Below are positions 29,502-37,755 of a stretch of DNA of 64,000 bases, one piece after another (position 1 is the stretch's first letter; each line of letters starts with the position of its first letter). A program made the position numbers and the translations under genes. Source of the DNA: Armatimonadota bacterium (GTDB taxonomy: Bacteria; Sysuimicrobiota; Sysuimicrobiia; Sysuimicrobiales; Humicultoraceae); the NCBI GenBank assembly GCA_031459855.1, contig JAVKHP010000001.1, positions 1,036,059-1,100,058 on the forward strand. The letters are read 5' to 3'. A model generated the notes under the pieces. It had not been told where the DNA came from. It did not search any database and was given only the letters and a program-made list of their open reading frames with translations.

Positions 29502-30698
29502 TCAGACCGGCACGATCTGGTCGTCCAACCGCTTGCTCCGGCGCGTGATGACCTCGGGGGCCGTGCGGCCCACGATCACGGTGTCGTCCTGGCGGAACCC
29601 GCCCACGCCGTAGATGTAGATGCCCGGCTCGCAGGAGTAGACCTCCCGTTCCCGCAGGGGGCGGTAGGTGAACGGCATGTCCTCGGGAAACTCGTGGCCG
29701 GCGATGCCCATCCCGTGGCCGGTGCGGTGCATGATGTGCGCGCCGAACCCCGCCTGCTCGATGACCGCCTGCGCCGCTGCATCGACCTCGGCCACGGGCA
29801 CGCCGGCCACGAACTTCTCCAGCGCCGCCAGGTTGGCGGCGGTGGCCGCCTCGTAGGCGCGGCGCTGCAGGTCGGTGCGGGGCGGGCCGACGAACAGGGT
29901 GCGTTCGTTCTCGACGACGAGCCCGTTGAGCCGCACGATGATGATGTTGACCACGCCATCGCCGCGGTCCAGGCGCATGGCCGCGTCGGCGCCGGTACCG
30001 TGAGGTGCCGCCGACGCGGGGCCTGCCAGCGAGAAGACCCGCACCTCCAGCCGGTCGGCGGGGAAGCGCGCCGCGCCTTCCACGGCCATGCGGCGCGCGA
30101 CCTCCAGGTCCAGCTCGGCCACCAGCATGCCAGGCCGCACCAGCTCCATGTAGCGGTCCTGGCCCCAGTCGGTGAGGGCGGCAGCCAGGCGCATGATCTC
30201 CAGTTCCGCCGGGTCCTTCACCATGCGCATCTCGCGCAGGAAGCCCGCGGCGCTGGTGAACTCCACAGGTCCCGGCAGCCAGCGGCGCACGCCGCGGAAG
30301 GTGGCGATGCGGTCCGCCGCGTAGCGCCCGCGCCCGGCGCCGGCAGCGATCAGGCGGGTCGCCAGGAGCTCCTGCCAGCGGTCGCGGGTGTAGGTGCGCT
30401 GCGTCCACCGGGGGTGCTCGACGTACAGGGCGTAGTCGGACACGTAGAGCGTGCCGCGCTCGCGGGCCATCATGAGGTGGTGGGTCGACAGCTCGTTCAT
30501 GATCAGGAACGGTGGGGCGTCCACCGGCACCACCGCCGCCACCGGGCGCTCCCACGGCGCCACGTCCAGATGGAAGCCCGTCAGCATGTAGAAATGGTCG
30601 GGATCGCTCACCAGCAGTGCCTGGCAGCCCTCCTCGCGCAGCCACGCTCTGACGCGTTGATGACGGTCGGCGAAGACCTCCTGGGGGATGAACGGCAT
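29502..30698 (-). CDS. M24 (Xaa-Pro aminopeptidase/creatinase-like) protein with altered metal site
   Basis: A 398-residue pita-bread-fold protein of the M24 family: an N-terminal creatinase domain (HQRVRAWLREEGCQALLVSD, FYMLTGF) and a C-terminal catalytic domain (HRTGHGMGIAGHEFPED; YSCEPGIYIYGVGGFRQDDTV). The first two metal aspartates of active peptidases fall in a segment reading VNIIIVRLNGLVVENERTLF, so they are replaced, and the last ligand pair I-E-D is Q-D-D. One His and one Glu remain. It may work as a metal-independent creatinase-type hydrolase or have lost peptidase activity. An SD (GGAGG) precedes the ATG. The downstream-convergent methyltransferase is unrelated. Confidence 0.85.
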   Translation of the reverse strand: MPFIPQEVFADRHQRVRAWLREEGCQALLVSDPDHFYMLTGFHLDVAPWERPVAAVVPVDAPPFLIMNELSTHHLMMARERGTLYVSDYALYVEHPRWTQRTYTRDRWQELLATRLIAAGAGRGRYAADRIATFRGVRRWLPGPVEFTSAAGFLREMRMVKDPAELEIMRLAAALTDWGQDRYMELVRPGMLVAELDLEVARRMAVEGAARFPADRLEVRVFSLAGPASAAPHGTGADAAMRLDRGDGVVNIIIVRLNGLVVENERTLFVGPPRTDLQRRAYEAATAANLAALEKFVAGVPVAEVDAAAQAVIEQAGFGAHIMHRTGHGMGIAGHEFPEDMPFTYRPLREREVYSCEPGIYIYGVGGFRQDDTVIVGRTAPEVITRRSKRLDDQIVPV

Positions 30699-30867
30699 CT
30701 ACGTCCCTCCTCGTCGGGCGCGGGCCGGTGCGTCTCGCGCCTCCTTTGGCTGATGCGGCGCCCTGTCCCTGCCGCAGGGGCGTGGTCTCGCGTGGACGTG
30801 GTGGATGGCCACGACGGGCCGGTGTGGGGTCTGGCGGGGACCGCTGGGCCGTCCGGACGTGGCCGCG

Positions 30868-31821
30868 TCAGCTCGTCAGGCGCGGGTCCAGCGTGTCGCG
30901 CAGCCAGTCGCCCACGAGGTTGACGCCCAGGGCGGTGAGCACCAGCGCCAGCCCGGGGAACGTCGTGAGCCACCAGGCGTTGTAGATGTAGGTGCGGCCC
31001 TCGTTGAGCATGTTGCCCCACGACGCCGTCGGGGGCTGGACCCCGAAGCCCAGGAAACTGATGGCGGCCTCGGCCACGATGTACTGCGCCACCTGGAGCG
31101 ACGAGAGGACGATGACGGGCGTCCAGAGGTTGGGCAGCAGGTGGCGGAAGACGATGCGCAGGGCCGGCGCGCCCAGGGCCCGCGCCGCCTCGACGTACTC
31201 CAGCGTCTTGAGGGCGAGCACCTCGCCGCGCACCAGGCGCGCGTAGACCACCCAGCCCGTGATGATGAGGGTCAGGACGATGTTCTGCAGGCCGATCCCC
31301 AGGATGGCGTTCACCACCAGCGCCAGCAGGATGAAGGGGAACGAGAGCTGCACGTCGACCAGCCGCATCACCACCGCGTCGACGACCCCGCCCAGGTAGC
31401 CCGAGAGCAGGCCCAGGACGAGCCCCACCGCGCCGGCGATGCCCACGGTGACCAGGCCGATCACGAGCGAGATCCGCGTCCCGTACAGCACCCGCGTGTA
31501 CAGGTCTCGGCCCAGCTGGTCGGTCCCGAACCAGTGCGCGCGCGAGGGCGGGCGCAGCGAGCGGCCCAGGTCGGTGTCGACCGGGCCGTAGGGCGTCAAC
31601 ACCGGAGCCAGGAGGGCGGCCAGGACCACCAGGGCGACGATCGCGAGACCACACGCGCCGCCGCGCGAGAGGGCGATCCGGCGGCGCGGCCGGGCGGCGA
31701 ACGACGCTCGGGGAGCAATGGCGGGGACCGCTCCCCGCGCTGCCGGCCGGGCAGCCGACGACAGGCGCTCGGCCCGTGCGGCGAACGTCCCGGAGGGCGA
31801 TCGCTGGGGTCCGTCAGGCAT
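30868..31821 (-). CDS. Peptide/nickel-type ABC transporter permease, DppC-like
   Basis: A 317-residue inner-membrane permease. After about 45 basic and Ala-rich residues come the first helix, the HWFGTDQLGRDLYTRVLYG motif, and five further helices with the coupling loop YVEAARALGAPALRIVFRHL. The C-terminal GVNLVGDWLRDTLDPRL is typical. ATG 31821 overlaps the DppB stop by 8 bases. The M24-like gene lies 169 bases downstream on the same strand, possibly in the same operon. Confidence 0.93.
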   Translation of the reverse strand: MPDGPQRSPSGTFAARAERLSSAARPAARGAVPAIAPRASFAARPRRRIALSRGGACGLAIVALVVLAALLAPVLTPYGPVDTDLGRSLRPPSRAHWFGTDQLGRDLYTRVLYGTRISLVIGLVTVGIAGAVGLVLGLLSGYLGGVVDAVVMRLVDVQLSFPFILLALVVNAILGIGLQNIVLTLIITGWVVYARLVRGEVLALKTLEYVEAARALGAPALRIVFRHLLPNLWTPVIVLSSLQVAQYIVAEAAISFLGFGVQPPTASWGNMLNEGRTYIYNAWWLTTFPGLALVLTALGVNLVGDWLRDTLDPRLTS

Positions 31822-32758
31822 AGCGGACGCGCGGGTTGAGCCACGCATACGCCAGGTCGGCCAGCAGGTTGAGCACCGAGTAGGTTACCGCGGTCAGGAA
31901 GACGCCGACGAGGACCACGGGAAAGTCGCGGTTGAGCAGCGCCTGGACCAGGAACCGACCGACGCCGGGCCAGGCGAAGATCGTTTCGGTGATGACCGCG
32001 CCACCCAGGAGCTGGCCCAGCTGCAGCGCCAGCAGCGTGACGATCGGCAGGCTGGCGTTCTTCAGCGCGTGTCGGTAGAGCACGCGCCGAGGACCCAGGC
32101 CTTTGGCCCGCGCGGTGCGGACGTAGTCCTGGCCCAGCACGTCCAGCATCGTCGAGCGCGTCAGGCGGGCGAACCGCGCCGCCACGAACGCGGCCAGGGT
32201 GATGGACGGCAGGACGTAGTGCGCCCAGGTCCCCCGGCCCCCGGTGGGGAGCACTTTGAGCCACACCGCGAACACGTAGATCAGCATCAGCCCCAGCCAG
32301 AAGCCCGGGATGGCCTGTCCCAGCACGGTGGCACCGATGCTCAGGTGGTCGAACCAAGAGTTGCGGCGCGCGGCCGACAGCACGCCGACCGGGATGGCGA
32401 TGGCCAGCGCCAGGGCCATCGCCACGCCCGAGAGCGCCAGCGTGGCCGGGAACCGTTCCAGCACCAGGTCCAGGGCCGGTTCGCCCTGGCGCAAGGATCG
32501 GCCGAAGTCACCCCGCAGGGCGCCGCGCATGAAGCGGACGTACTGCACGGGCCACGGGTCGTTCAGGCCCAGGCGCTGGCGGAACTCCTCGATCTGCTTG
32601 GGGGTCGTGTCGGTCGGCAGGAACAGCTTGACCGGGTCGCCGGCCAGGAACTGCAGGCTGAAGACCGCGGTCAGCGCCAGGAAGACGACGACCGCAGCCT
32701 CCAGGAGGCGACGGATGACGAACTGCAGCATCGGACGGGGCGCGGCGGGGGAAGCCAT
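31814..32758 (-). CDS. Peptide/nickel-type ABC transporter permease, DppB-like
   Basis: A 314-residue inner-membrane permease with the DppB layout: first helix FVIRRLLEAAVVVFLALTAV, the LGLNDPWPVQYVRFM region, GDFGRSLRQGEPAL, the coupling loop [20 protein letters not shown] and RDFPVVLVGVF. Its ATG (32756-32758) lies in the loop of a perfect 13-bp hairpin at 32743-32774 whose 5' arm holds the GGGGGAAG SD. The binding-protein gene ends 90 bases upstream, so translation of this permease is probably held below that of the binding protein. Confidence 0.94.
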   Translation of the reverse strand: MASPAAPRPMLQFVIRRLLEAAVVVFLALTAVFSLQFLAGDPVKLFLPTDTTPKQIEEFRQRLGLNDPWPVQYVRFMRGALRGDFGRSLRQGEPALDLVLERFPATLALSGVAMALALAIAIPVGVLSAARRNSWFDHLSIGATVLGQAIPGFWLGLMLIYVFAVWLKVLPTGGRGTWAHYVLPSITLAAFVAARFARLTRSTMLDVLGQDYVRTARAKGLGPRRVLYRHALKNASLPIVTLLALQLGQLLGGAVITETIFAWPGVGRFLVQALLNRDFPVVLVGVFLTAVTYSVLNLLADLAYAWLNPRVRYA

Positions 32759-32774
32759 ATTGCTTCCCCCGCCG
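32743..32774 (-). promoter_or_regulatory. 13-bp perfect hairpin holding the permease start codon in its loop
   Basis: On the mRNA strand the 13-base arm CGGCGGGGGAAGC pairs perfectly with GCTTCCCCCGCCG; the 6-base loop AATATG ends in the dppB-like ATG. The SD is inside the stem. It sits 75 bases after the binding-protein stop. Likely effects are translation attenuation of the permeases and 3'-end protection of the binding-protein message. Confidence 0.7.
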
Positions 32775-32848
32775 CCGGCGGCGCTATCCGGCCGGCCGCA
32801 ACGGGGCCATCGGCGTGCGCCCGCGCCGCACCGTGCCAGCGCCCGGCT

Positions 32849-34366
32849 CTAGCGCCTGGCCCACGAGGCGTCGTGCAGGAAGATCTTCTCTGCCGGATGC
32901 GGGCGCCAGTTGACCCGCTTGTTCACCCCGTAGAGGTCGTGTTGCTGCCACAGGAAGATCCACGGCGCCTCGGTGTACAGCATGACCTGGATACGGTACC
33001 AGGCCCGTCGCCGCTTCTCCGGGTCGACGACCGGCAGGACCTTGTTGATCTCCTGCGTGAGCGCGGGGGTGCCAAAGCCGCTGTACGTCCGCTCGGGCCG
33101 GAACAGCTCGGCGATGGTGCCCTGGGCTTCCAGGGCCGGCCCCCACCCCAGGTAGAACATCTCGCCGGTGCGGCGGTTGATGATCTTGTCCAGGTGCGTG
33201 CCCCACTCGTTCACCACCACGCGTACCTTGATCCCGATGCGGCCCAGGTAGGCCGCGATCGCCTCGGCCGCTTCCTTGTCGAGGGGGTACCGGCCCGAGG
33301 GCGAGTCGAGGGTGAACTCCAGCCGCGTCGGATCGTAGCCGGCCTCCTTGATCAGCTGCACCGCCCGCTGGGGGTCGTAGGGATAGGGCTTCAGGTTGGG
33401 GTTGACGTCCTGGTTGAGGGCCGACAGCGCGCCGGGGATGCGGGTGGCGCGGCCCTTGAACAGGTTGGCGATGATCTCGTCGACGTTCACGGCGTAGTTG
33501 AGGGCCTGCCGGACCCGCCGGTCCTGCATGGGGCCGGGCTTGAGGTTCACCAGGGCCACGTAGTTGATGCGCGACGACGCCACGCCACGGACCTCGGCGA
33601 TGCCGCTGCGGTTCACCTGGTCGACGGCCACGGGGGGCACGTCCTTGACGATGTCCGCCTCGCCCGCCAGCAGGGCCGCCAGGCGGGCGCTGAAGTCGGG
33701 GATGAAGCGGAACTCCACCCGGCGGATCGCCGGAGCGCCGTTCCAGTAGGTCGGGTTGGCCTCGAGCACCAGCCGCTCGTCGCGATCCCAGCGCACGAAC
33801 CGGTAGGGGCCGGCGCCGATGGGCTGCCGGTTGGCCTGCTCGTTGCCGACCTGCCGGATGTACTTCGCGTTGTGCACGGTGAAGTCCACCAGCCAGAAGC
33901 GGAGGATCGGCGCAGGCTCCTTGGTCTTGATGCGGACCGTCAGCGGGTCGACGACCTCGACGCTGTCGACGAACGAGAACCGCGGCCGGTAGTGCGACTG
34001 GTTGCGCGGGTCGAGCAGCCACTCGATGGTGGACTTCACGTCCTCGGCCGTGAGCGGGTCGCCGTTGTGGAAGCGCACGTTGGGGCGCAACTTGACGATC
34101 CACGTGAGGTCGTCCGGGGTCTGGGGCAGCTCGGCGGCCAGCGACGGCTTGATCCGTGGCGGCATGCCGTCCCAGAAGTACAGCCGGTCGTAGATGTTCA
34201 TCTGCTGGACGTTGGTCGTCCAGTCCACGATGTGCATCGCCAGCAGACTGCGGGGTTCGGCGCCCAGGGCGACGACCAGCGGGCGCTCCTGGGCCTGCCC
34301 CGTCGGGGGCAGGCTGCCTGCCAGCGCCAGGAGCAGGGCCAGCAGTCCCACCGCGATTCGGCCCAT
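32849..34366 (-). CDS. Peptide/nickel-type ABC transporter substrate-binding protein (SBP family 5)
   Basis: A 505-residue family 5 receptor. The signal peptide is MGRIAVGLLALLLALAGSLP with cleavage near GQA. Mature marks are LVVALGAEPRSLLAMHIVD, LRPNVRFHNGDPLTAEDV (the family signature), ANPTYWNGAPAIRRVEF and RRVRQALNYAVNVDEII. A GGAGGG SD is 8 bases before the ATG. With the two permeases downstream it forms an SBP-DppB-DppC operon without ATPases. The adjacent M24-like gene hints at peptide-type ligands, but the SBP family also binds nickel, opines and sugars. Confidence 0.94.
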   Translation of the reverse strand: MGRIAVGLLALLLALAGSLPPTGQAQERPLVVALGAEPRSLLAMHIVDWTTNVQQMNIYDRLYFWDGMPPRIKPSLAAELPQTPDDLTWIVKLRPNVRFHNGDPLTAEDVKSTIEWLLDPRNQSHYRPRFSFVDSVEVVDPLTVRIKTKEPAPILRFWLVDFTVHNAKYIRQVGNEQANRQPIGAGPYRFVRWDRDERLVLEANPTYWNGAPAIRRVEFRFIPDFSARLAALLAGEADIVKDVPPVAVDQVNRSGIAEVRGVASSRINYVALVNLKPGPMQDRRVRQALNYAVNVDEIIANLFKGRATRIPGALSALNQDVNPNLKPYPYDPQRAVQLIKEAGYDPTRLEFTLDSPSGRYPLDKEAAEAIAAYLGRIGIKVRVVVNEWGTHLDKIINRRTGEMFYLGWGPALEAQGTIAELFRPERTYSGFGTPALTQEINKVLPVVDPEKRRRAWYRIQVMLYTEAPWIFLWQQHDLYGVNKRVNWRPHPAEKIFLHDASWARR

Positions 34367-34705
34367 AGGGGTCCCTCCTCGTACCCTCGACTGTGGTATC
34401 CGAATTCATTCCCTTCTCCCGCTGGGGACTCCTTCGGCCAGCGGAGGCGGCCAGCTCCTGCGAACCCGCACGGCGCGCCAGGAATCGCCCAGGGGGCGCC
34501 AGAACAGAACAGGCGCCGCAGCGCACGTCTGCCGGATCGCGTGGGTGGTCCGATGCACCGGGGGCGTGGCCCTGCTGCGCAGGAGATCGCACGCGGAGGG
34601 AGAGGCCGCTCCCACCGGGGAAGACTCGCCGGAGGAGACCTCGCCGCGGGCGGAGACGGCGTGCGGCGGTATCTCGGGCGTCGGTGACGGGCGCGAAAGG
34701 GCGTG
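34367..34705. other. Divergent intergenic region, 339 bases
   Basis: Lies between the binding-protein gene (-) and the M29 gene (+), so it should hold promoters for both. I could not identify a convincing -35/-10 pair on either strand. The first 50 bases are locally AT-richer (an ATTC-rich stretch at about 34395-34415), and a GGAGG run is at 34631-34635. No credible coding frame or strong hairpin was seen. Confidence 0.4.
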
Positions 34706-35680
34706 ATGGCCATGGCGACGGTGATCTCGCTGCAGGACAGCGCGCGGCAGGTGGTGCGCACCTGCGCGCGGGTGCAGCCCGGTGAGCTGGTGTGCATCGC
34801 CGCCGACACCCACACGGTGGCGATCGCCCACGTCCTGGCCCAGGCCGTGCGGGAGGTGGGCGCCGAGCCGGTGCTGGTGGTCATGGAGCCGCGCAAGGCC
34901 CACGGCAACGAGCCCCCGCGCGTGGTGGCCGCGGCCATGAAGGCGGCTGACGTGGTCCTGCAACCCGTGACCTACGCCATGACCCACACCGATGCCACCC
35001 AGGAGGCGTTGCGGGCGGGCGCGCGGGTGCTGGTGCTGCGCGGTGTGACCGAGGAGATCATGACCCACGGCGCGATGCTCGCCGACTACGACGCCATCGA
35101 CCGGATCACCCGCGAGGTCGCCCGTCGTCTCTCGGCGGCGCACACCGTCCGGGTGCGGACGCCCGCCGGCACGGACCTCACCATGTCGGTGGCCGGCCGG
35201 ACCGCGGTGGCGTTGACCGGGCGCGTGGGCGGGCCCGGGACCTTCGCGGCCATGCCCGACGGGGAGGCAGCGATCTCGCCGGTGGAGGGCACGGCCGAAG
35301 GTACGCTGGTCGTGGAGCACACCATGGACAACCTGGGGTTGCTGGACGCGCCCATCCGCATGACGGTGCGCGGCGGCCGCGTGGTGGAGATCGCCGGGGG
35401 GGAGGCCGCGGCCCGCCTGCGCGCCATGGTGGCGGCCGCCGACCCCAACGCCACCAACATCGCCGAGTTCGCCATCGGGACCAACGACCGCGCGCGCCTG
35501 ATCGGGTCCATGACCGAGGACAAGAAGGTCCGCGGCACCGTGCACGTGGCCATCGGCGACAACCACGTCATCGGAGGCACGGTGACCAGCGAGCTGCACC
35601 TGGACGGCCTGCTGCTGCGCCCGACGGTGGAGCTGGACGGCCAGGTCGTGGTGCAGGAGGGGCAGTTGCTGGTGACCTGA
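34706..35680 (+). CDS. M29 family (thermophilic) aminopeptidase
   Basis: A 324-residue member of the AmpS/AmpT metalloaminopeptidase family. The metal-binding residues can be placed at Glu in NIAEFAIGTN, Glu in SMTEDKK, His in GTVHVAIGDN and the H-x-D of SELHLDG. It is shorter than the usual 400-residue enzymes, mainly at the N-terminus, so substrate access may differ. ATG 34706 was chosen because AAAGG lies 5 bases upstream; GTG 34703 and ATG 34712 are in frame. It heads a plus-strand series with the cyclase-family, VOC, hydrolase and SDR genes. Confidence 0.82.
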   Translation: MAMATVISLQDSARQVVRTCARVQPGELVCIAADTHTVAIAHVLAQAVREVGAEPVLVVMEPRKAHGNEPPRVVAAAMKAADVVLQPVTYAMTHTDATQEALRAGARVLVLRGVTEEIMTHGAMLADYDAIDRITREVARRLSAAHTVRVRTPAGTDLTMSVAGRTAVALTGRVGGPGTFAAMPDGEAAISPVEGTAEGTLVVEHTMDNLGLLDAPIRMTVRGGRVVEIAGGEAAARLRAMVAAADPNATNIAEFAIGTNDRARLIGSMTEDKKVRGTVHVAIGDNHVIGGTVTSELHLDGLLLRPTVELDGQVVVQEGQLLVT

Positions 35681-35723
35681 CCGGCACGTCGGGGCACGGA
35701 CACGGAGCACAGAGGAGGGCCAC

Positions 35724-36392
35724 GTGCGACTGATAGACCTGACCATCCCGTGGGGCCCGGAGATCGAGCCGGTGCCCGACAACCCCCGGATCTTCTACGT
35801 CCCCATCATGCGCCATGAGCTCCACGGCTACTCCACCGGGTTCGCCACCTTCAGCATCCACACCGGGACCCACATCGACGCGCCCTACCACTTCGTCCCC
35901 GACGGTCTGACCATGGAGCAGGTCCCGCTGGAGTGGCTCAACGGCCCGGCCGTGCTGCTGGACCTGCGCGCGGCGGCGCGTCCCGGCCAGCCGCTCACGG
36001 TGGACGCGCTGCGCGCAGCGGCTCCAGATCCGGCCGAACTCCGCGACCGGCGCGCCGTGCTCTGGACCGGATGGGCGCAGGAGCACTGGCGCGGCCCCGA
36101 GTTCTATCGGGACAATCCCTACCTGGCCAACGACGCCGCCTGGTGGCTGGTGGACGCCGGGGTGCGGGCCCTGGCCGTGGACTTCGCCGTCGACGGCGGC
36201 CCGCCCAAGCCGCCGGGCCAGCCGCGCTACCCGGTGCACCTCATCACGCTCGGCGCTGGTGTGTGCCTGATCGAGAACCTGATCAACCTGGACCGCATCG
36301 GGCGGCGCCACTTCACGTTGCTTGCGATGCCGGTCCCGGTCAAGGGCGGCAACGGTGGCCCGGCGCGGGTGGCGGCGTGGCTCGATGAGTAA
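35724..36392 (+). CDS. Cyclase/kynurenine formamidase-like metal hydrolase
   Basis: A 222-residue protein of the cyclase family (PF04199), which includes metal-dependent arylformamidases and isatin hydrolases. The metal motif HTGTHIDAPYHF is at about residues 46-57, preceded by the conserved LIDLTIPWGPEIEPVP start, and a second conserved segment, GVRALAVDFAVDGG, follows. GTG 35724 follows an SD (GAGGAGG). It overlaps the VOC gene by 8 bases. Ring-opening or amide hydrolysis is plausible in this cluster; the substrate is unknown. Confidence 0.87.
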   Translation: MRLIDLTIPWGPEIEPVPDNPRIFYVPIMRHELHGYSTGFATFSIHTGTHIDAPYHFVPDGLTMEQVPLEWLNGPAVLLDLRAAARPGQPLTVDALRAAAPDPAELRDRRAVLWTGWAQEHWRGPEFYRDNPYLANDAAWWLVDAGVRALAVDFAVDGGPPKPPGQPRYPVHLITLGAGVCLIENLINLDRIGRRHFTLLAMPVPVKGGNGGPARVAAWLDE

Positions 36393-36858
36393 CGGACCGG
36401 GCGGAGCGGGCGGTGCCGGAGCGGCGGGGCCAGGAATCCGCGGCATCCACCACCTGGGGATCGTCGTGCGCGACGCGCGCGCAGCCGCCGAGCGGTTCGC
36501 CCGCCTGGGGCTCGAGGTGGCGGCGTGGGAAGAATACGGCCCCGGGCTGCTGCGCATCGGCTTCATCCCGGTCGGCGATGTGCTGCTGGAGCTGATCGAA
36601 CCCCTGGGGACCGACGACTTCAACGCGCGCTGGCTGCAGGAGCGCGGCGAGGGCGTGCAGCACGTGGCGTTCCAGGTGGACGACCTGCCCGCGGCCCTGG
36701 CCTGGCTGCGCGCACGGGGCGTGCCGCTGCAGGACGAGCGCCCGCGCCCCGGGGCGGCGGACACGCTCATCGCGTTCCTGGCCCCCGACGCGGCCGACGG
36801 GCTCCTGGTGGAACTGACCCAACCGCTGGGCCCGTGGCCCTGGACCCGTCGGCCGTGA
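36385..36858 (+). CDS. VOC superfamily protein, methylmalonyl-CoA epimerase-like
   Basis: A 157-residue vicinal-oxygen-chelate fold protein. Metal-ligand positions are His in IHHLGIVVRDA, Glu in LLELIEPLG, His in GEGVQHVAFQV and Glu near LLVELTQPL, in the order seen in methylmalonyl-CoA epimerases and glyoxalases. The N-terminal 20 residues are Gly/Ala-rich and extra. ATG 36385 starts inside the cyclase gene. The neighbouring genes do not include methylmalonyl-CoA mutase, so an epimerase call is tentative. Confidence 0.75.
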   Translation: MSNGPGGAGGAGAAGPGIRGIHHLGIVVRDARAAAERFARLGLEVAAWEEYGPGLLRIGFIPVGDVLLELIEPLGTDDFNARWLQERGEGVQHVAFQVDDLPAALAWLRARGVPLQDERPRPGAADTLIAFLAPDAADGLLVELTQPLGPWPWTRRP

Positions 36859-37754
36859 CCCGGATCGCGGTCGCGCAGCTGGCCGCGCCCTGGGAGGCGC
36901 CGGCGGCCATGCGTGCCCGCACGGTGCGGGCGCTGCACGAGGCGGCGGCGCGCGGGGCGCACCTGGTGGTGCTGCCCGAGCTGTGCACGATCTCCTACGA
37001 CTTCCGCTGTCGGGAGGACGTCGCCCCGCATGCCGAAGCCCGGGACGGTCCGACGGTGACCGCCTGGGCGGACGTCGCCCGCCACACAGGTCTGCACGTC
37101 GTCGCCGGGTTTCCCGAGCGTGCGGGGTCCCGCCTGTACAACGCCGCCGTGGTGCTGGGGCCCGGCGGGCTGCTGGGCGTCTACCGGAAGGCCCACCTCT
37201 ACGCGTTCGAACGGGCCGTGTTCGAGCCCGGCGACACCGGCTTCCCGGTCTGGGAGACCTCAGTCGGGCGCCTGGGCGTGCTCATCTGCTACGACCTGCG
37301 CTTTGCGGAGGCGGTGCGCGTACTGCTGCTGCGGAGCGCCCAGGTCCTGTGCGTGCCGACCACGTGGACGGACCGCGGCAAGCCCCAGCCCTGGGACGAC
37401 CGCGGCTGGTGCGGTGCCAACTACCTGGCGGCCGGGTACGCGTACGGCAGCCGCTTCTGGGTGGCGTGCGCCGACCGGGCAGGGCAGGACGGACGGGTGC
37501 GGACGCTGGGCTGCAGCGTCGTCTTCGCGCCGACGGGACAGCCCGTGGCCGGTCCGGCGCCGCCCGACCGTGACGCCCTGCTGGTGGCAGATGTGGACCC
37601 GGCGGCAGCCGACGCCCTGCGCACCGGCCCCGACGCCGACCTGGTGGCGGACCGCCGCCCGGACCTGTACGGGGAGCTCGTCCGTCCCCTGCACCACGAC
37701 GCCAGCGCCGCGCGGGGGACCAGACGCGAGCGCGGCGCTGCACGAGGAGGGTAG
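36855..37754 (+). CDS. Carbon-nitrogen hydrolase (nitrilase superfamily)
   Basis: A 299-residue amidase or carbamoylase of the nitrilase superfamily. The catalytic triad is visible: Glu in VVLPELCT, Lys in GVYRKAHLYAFE and Cys in GVLICYDLRFAEAVR. GTG 36855 overlaps the VOC stop (GTGA). Members cleave nitriles, amides or N-carbamoyl groups; next to a cyclase-family hydrolase and ABC importers it may release ammonia from a scavenged compound. The basic, Ala/Gly-rich last 20 residues are probably disordered. Confidence 0.9.
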   Translation: MTRIAVAQLAAPWEAPAAMRARTVRALHEAAARGAHLVVLPELCTISYDFRCREDVAPHAEARDGPTVTAWADVARHTGLHVVAGFPERAGSRLYNAAVVLGPGGLLGVYRKAHLYAFERAVFEPGDTGFPVWETSVGRLGVLICYDLRFAEAVRVLLLRSAQVLCVPTTWTDRGKPQPWDDRGWCGANYLAAGYAYGSRFWVACADRAGQDGRVRTLGCSVVFAPTGQPVAGPAPPDRDALLVADVDPAAADALRTGPDADLVADRRPDLYGELVRPLHHDASAARGTRRERGAARGG

Positions 37755-37755
37755 C

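Noticed and set aside
31718-34687. A very long plus-strand open frame antisense to the second peptide importer
   Set aside because: It mirrors the codon structure of strongly supported minus-strand genes, is His/Arg/Gln/Asp-repetitive and has no recognisable domain; it is a high-GC shadow.
34367-34705. Riboswitch or promoter in the large divergent gap
   Set aside because: No convincing -35/-10 pair, aptamer-like helix set or conserved motif could be identified by eye.
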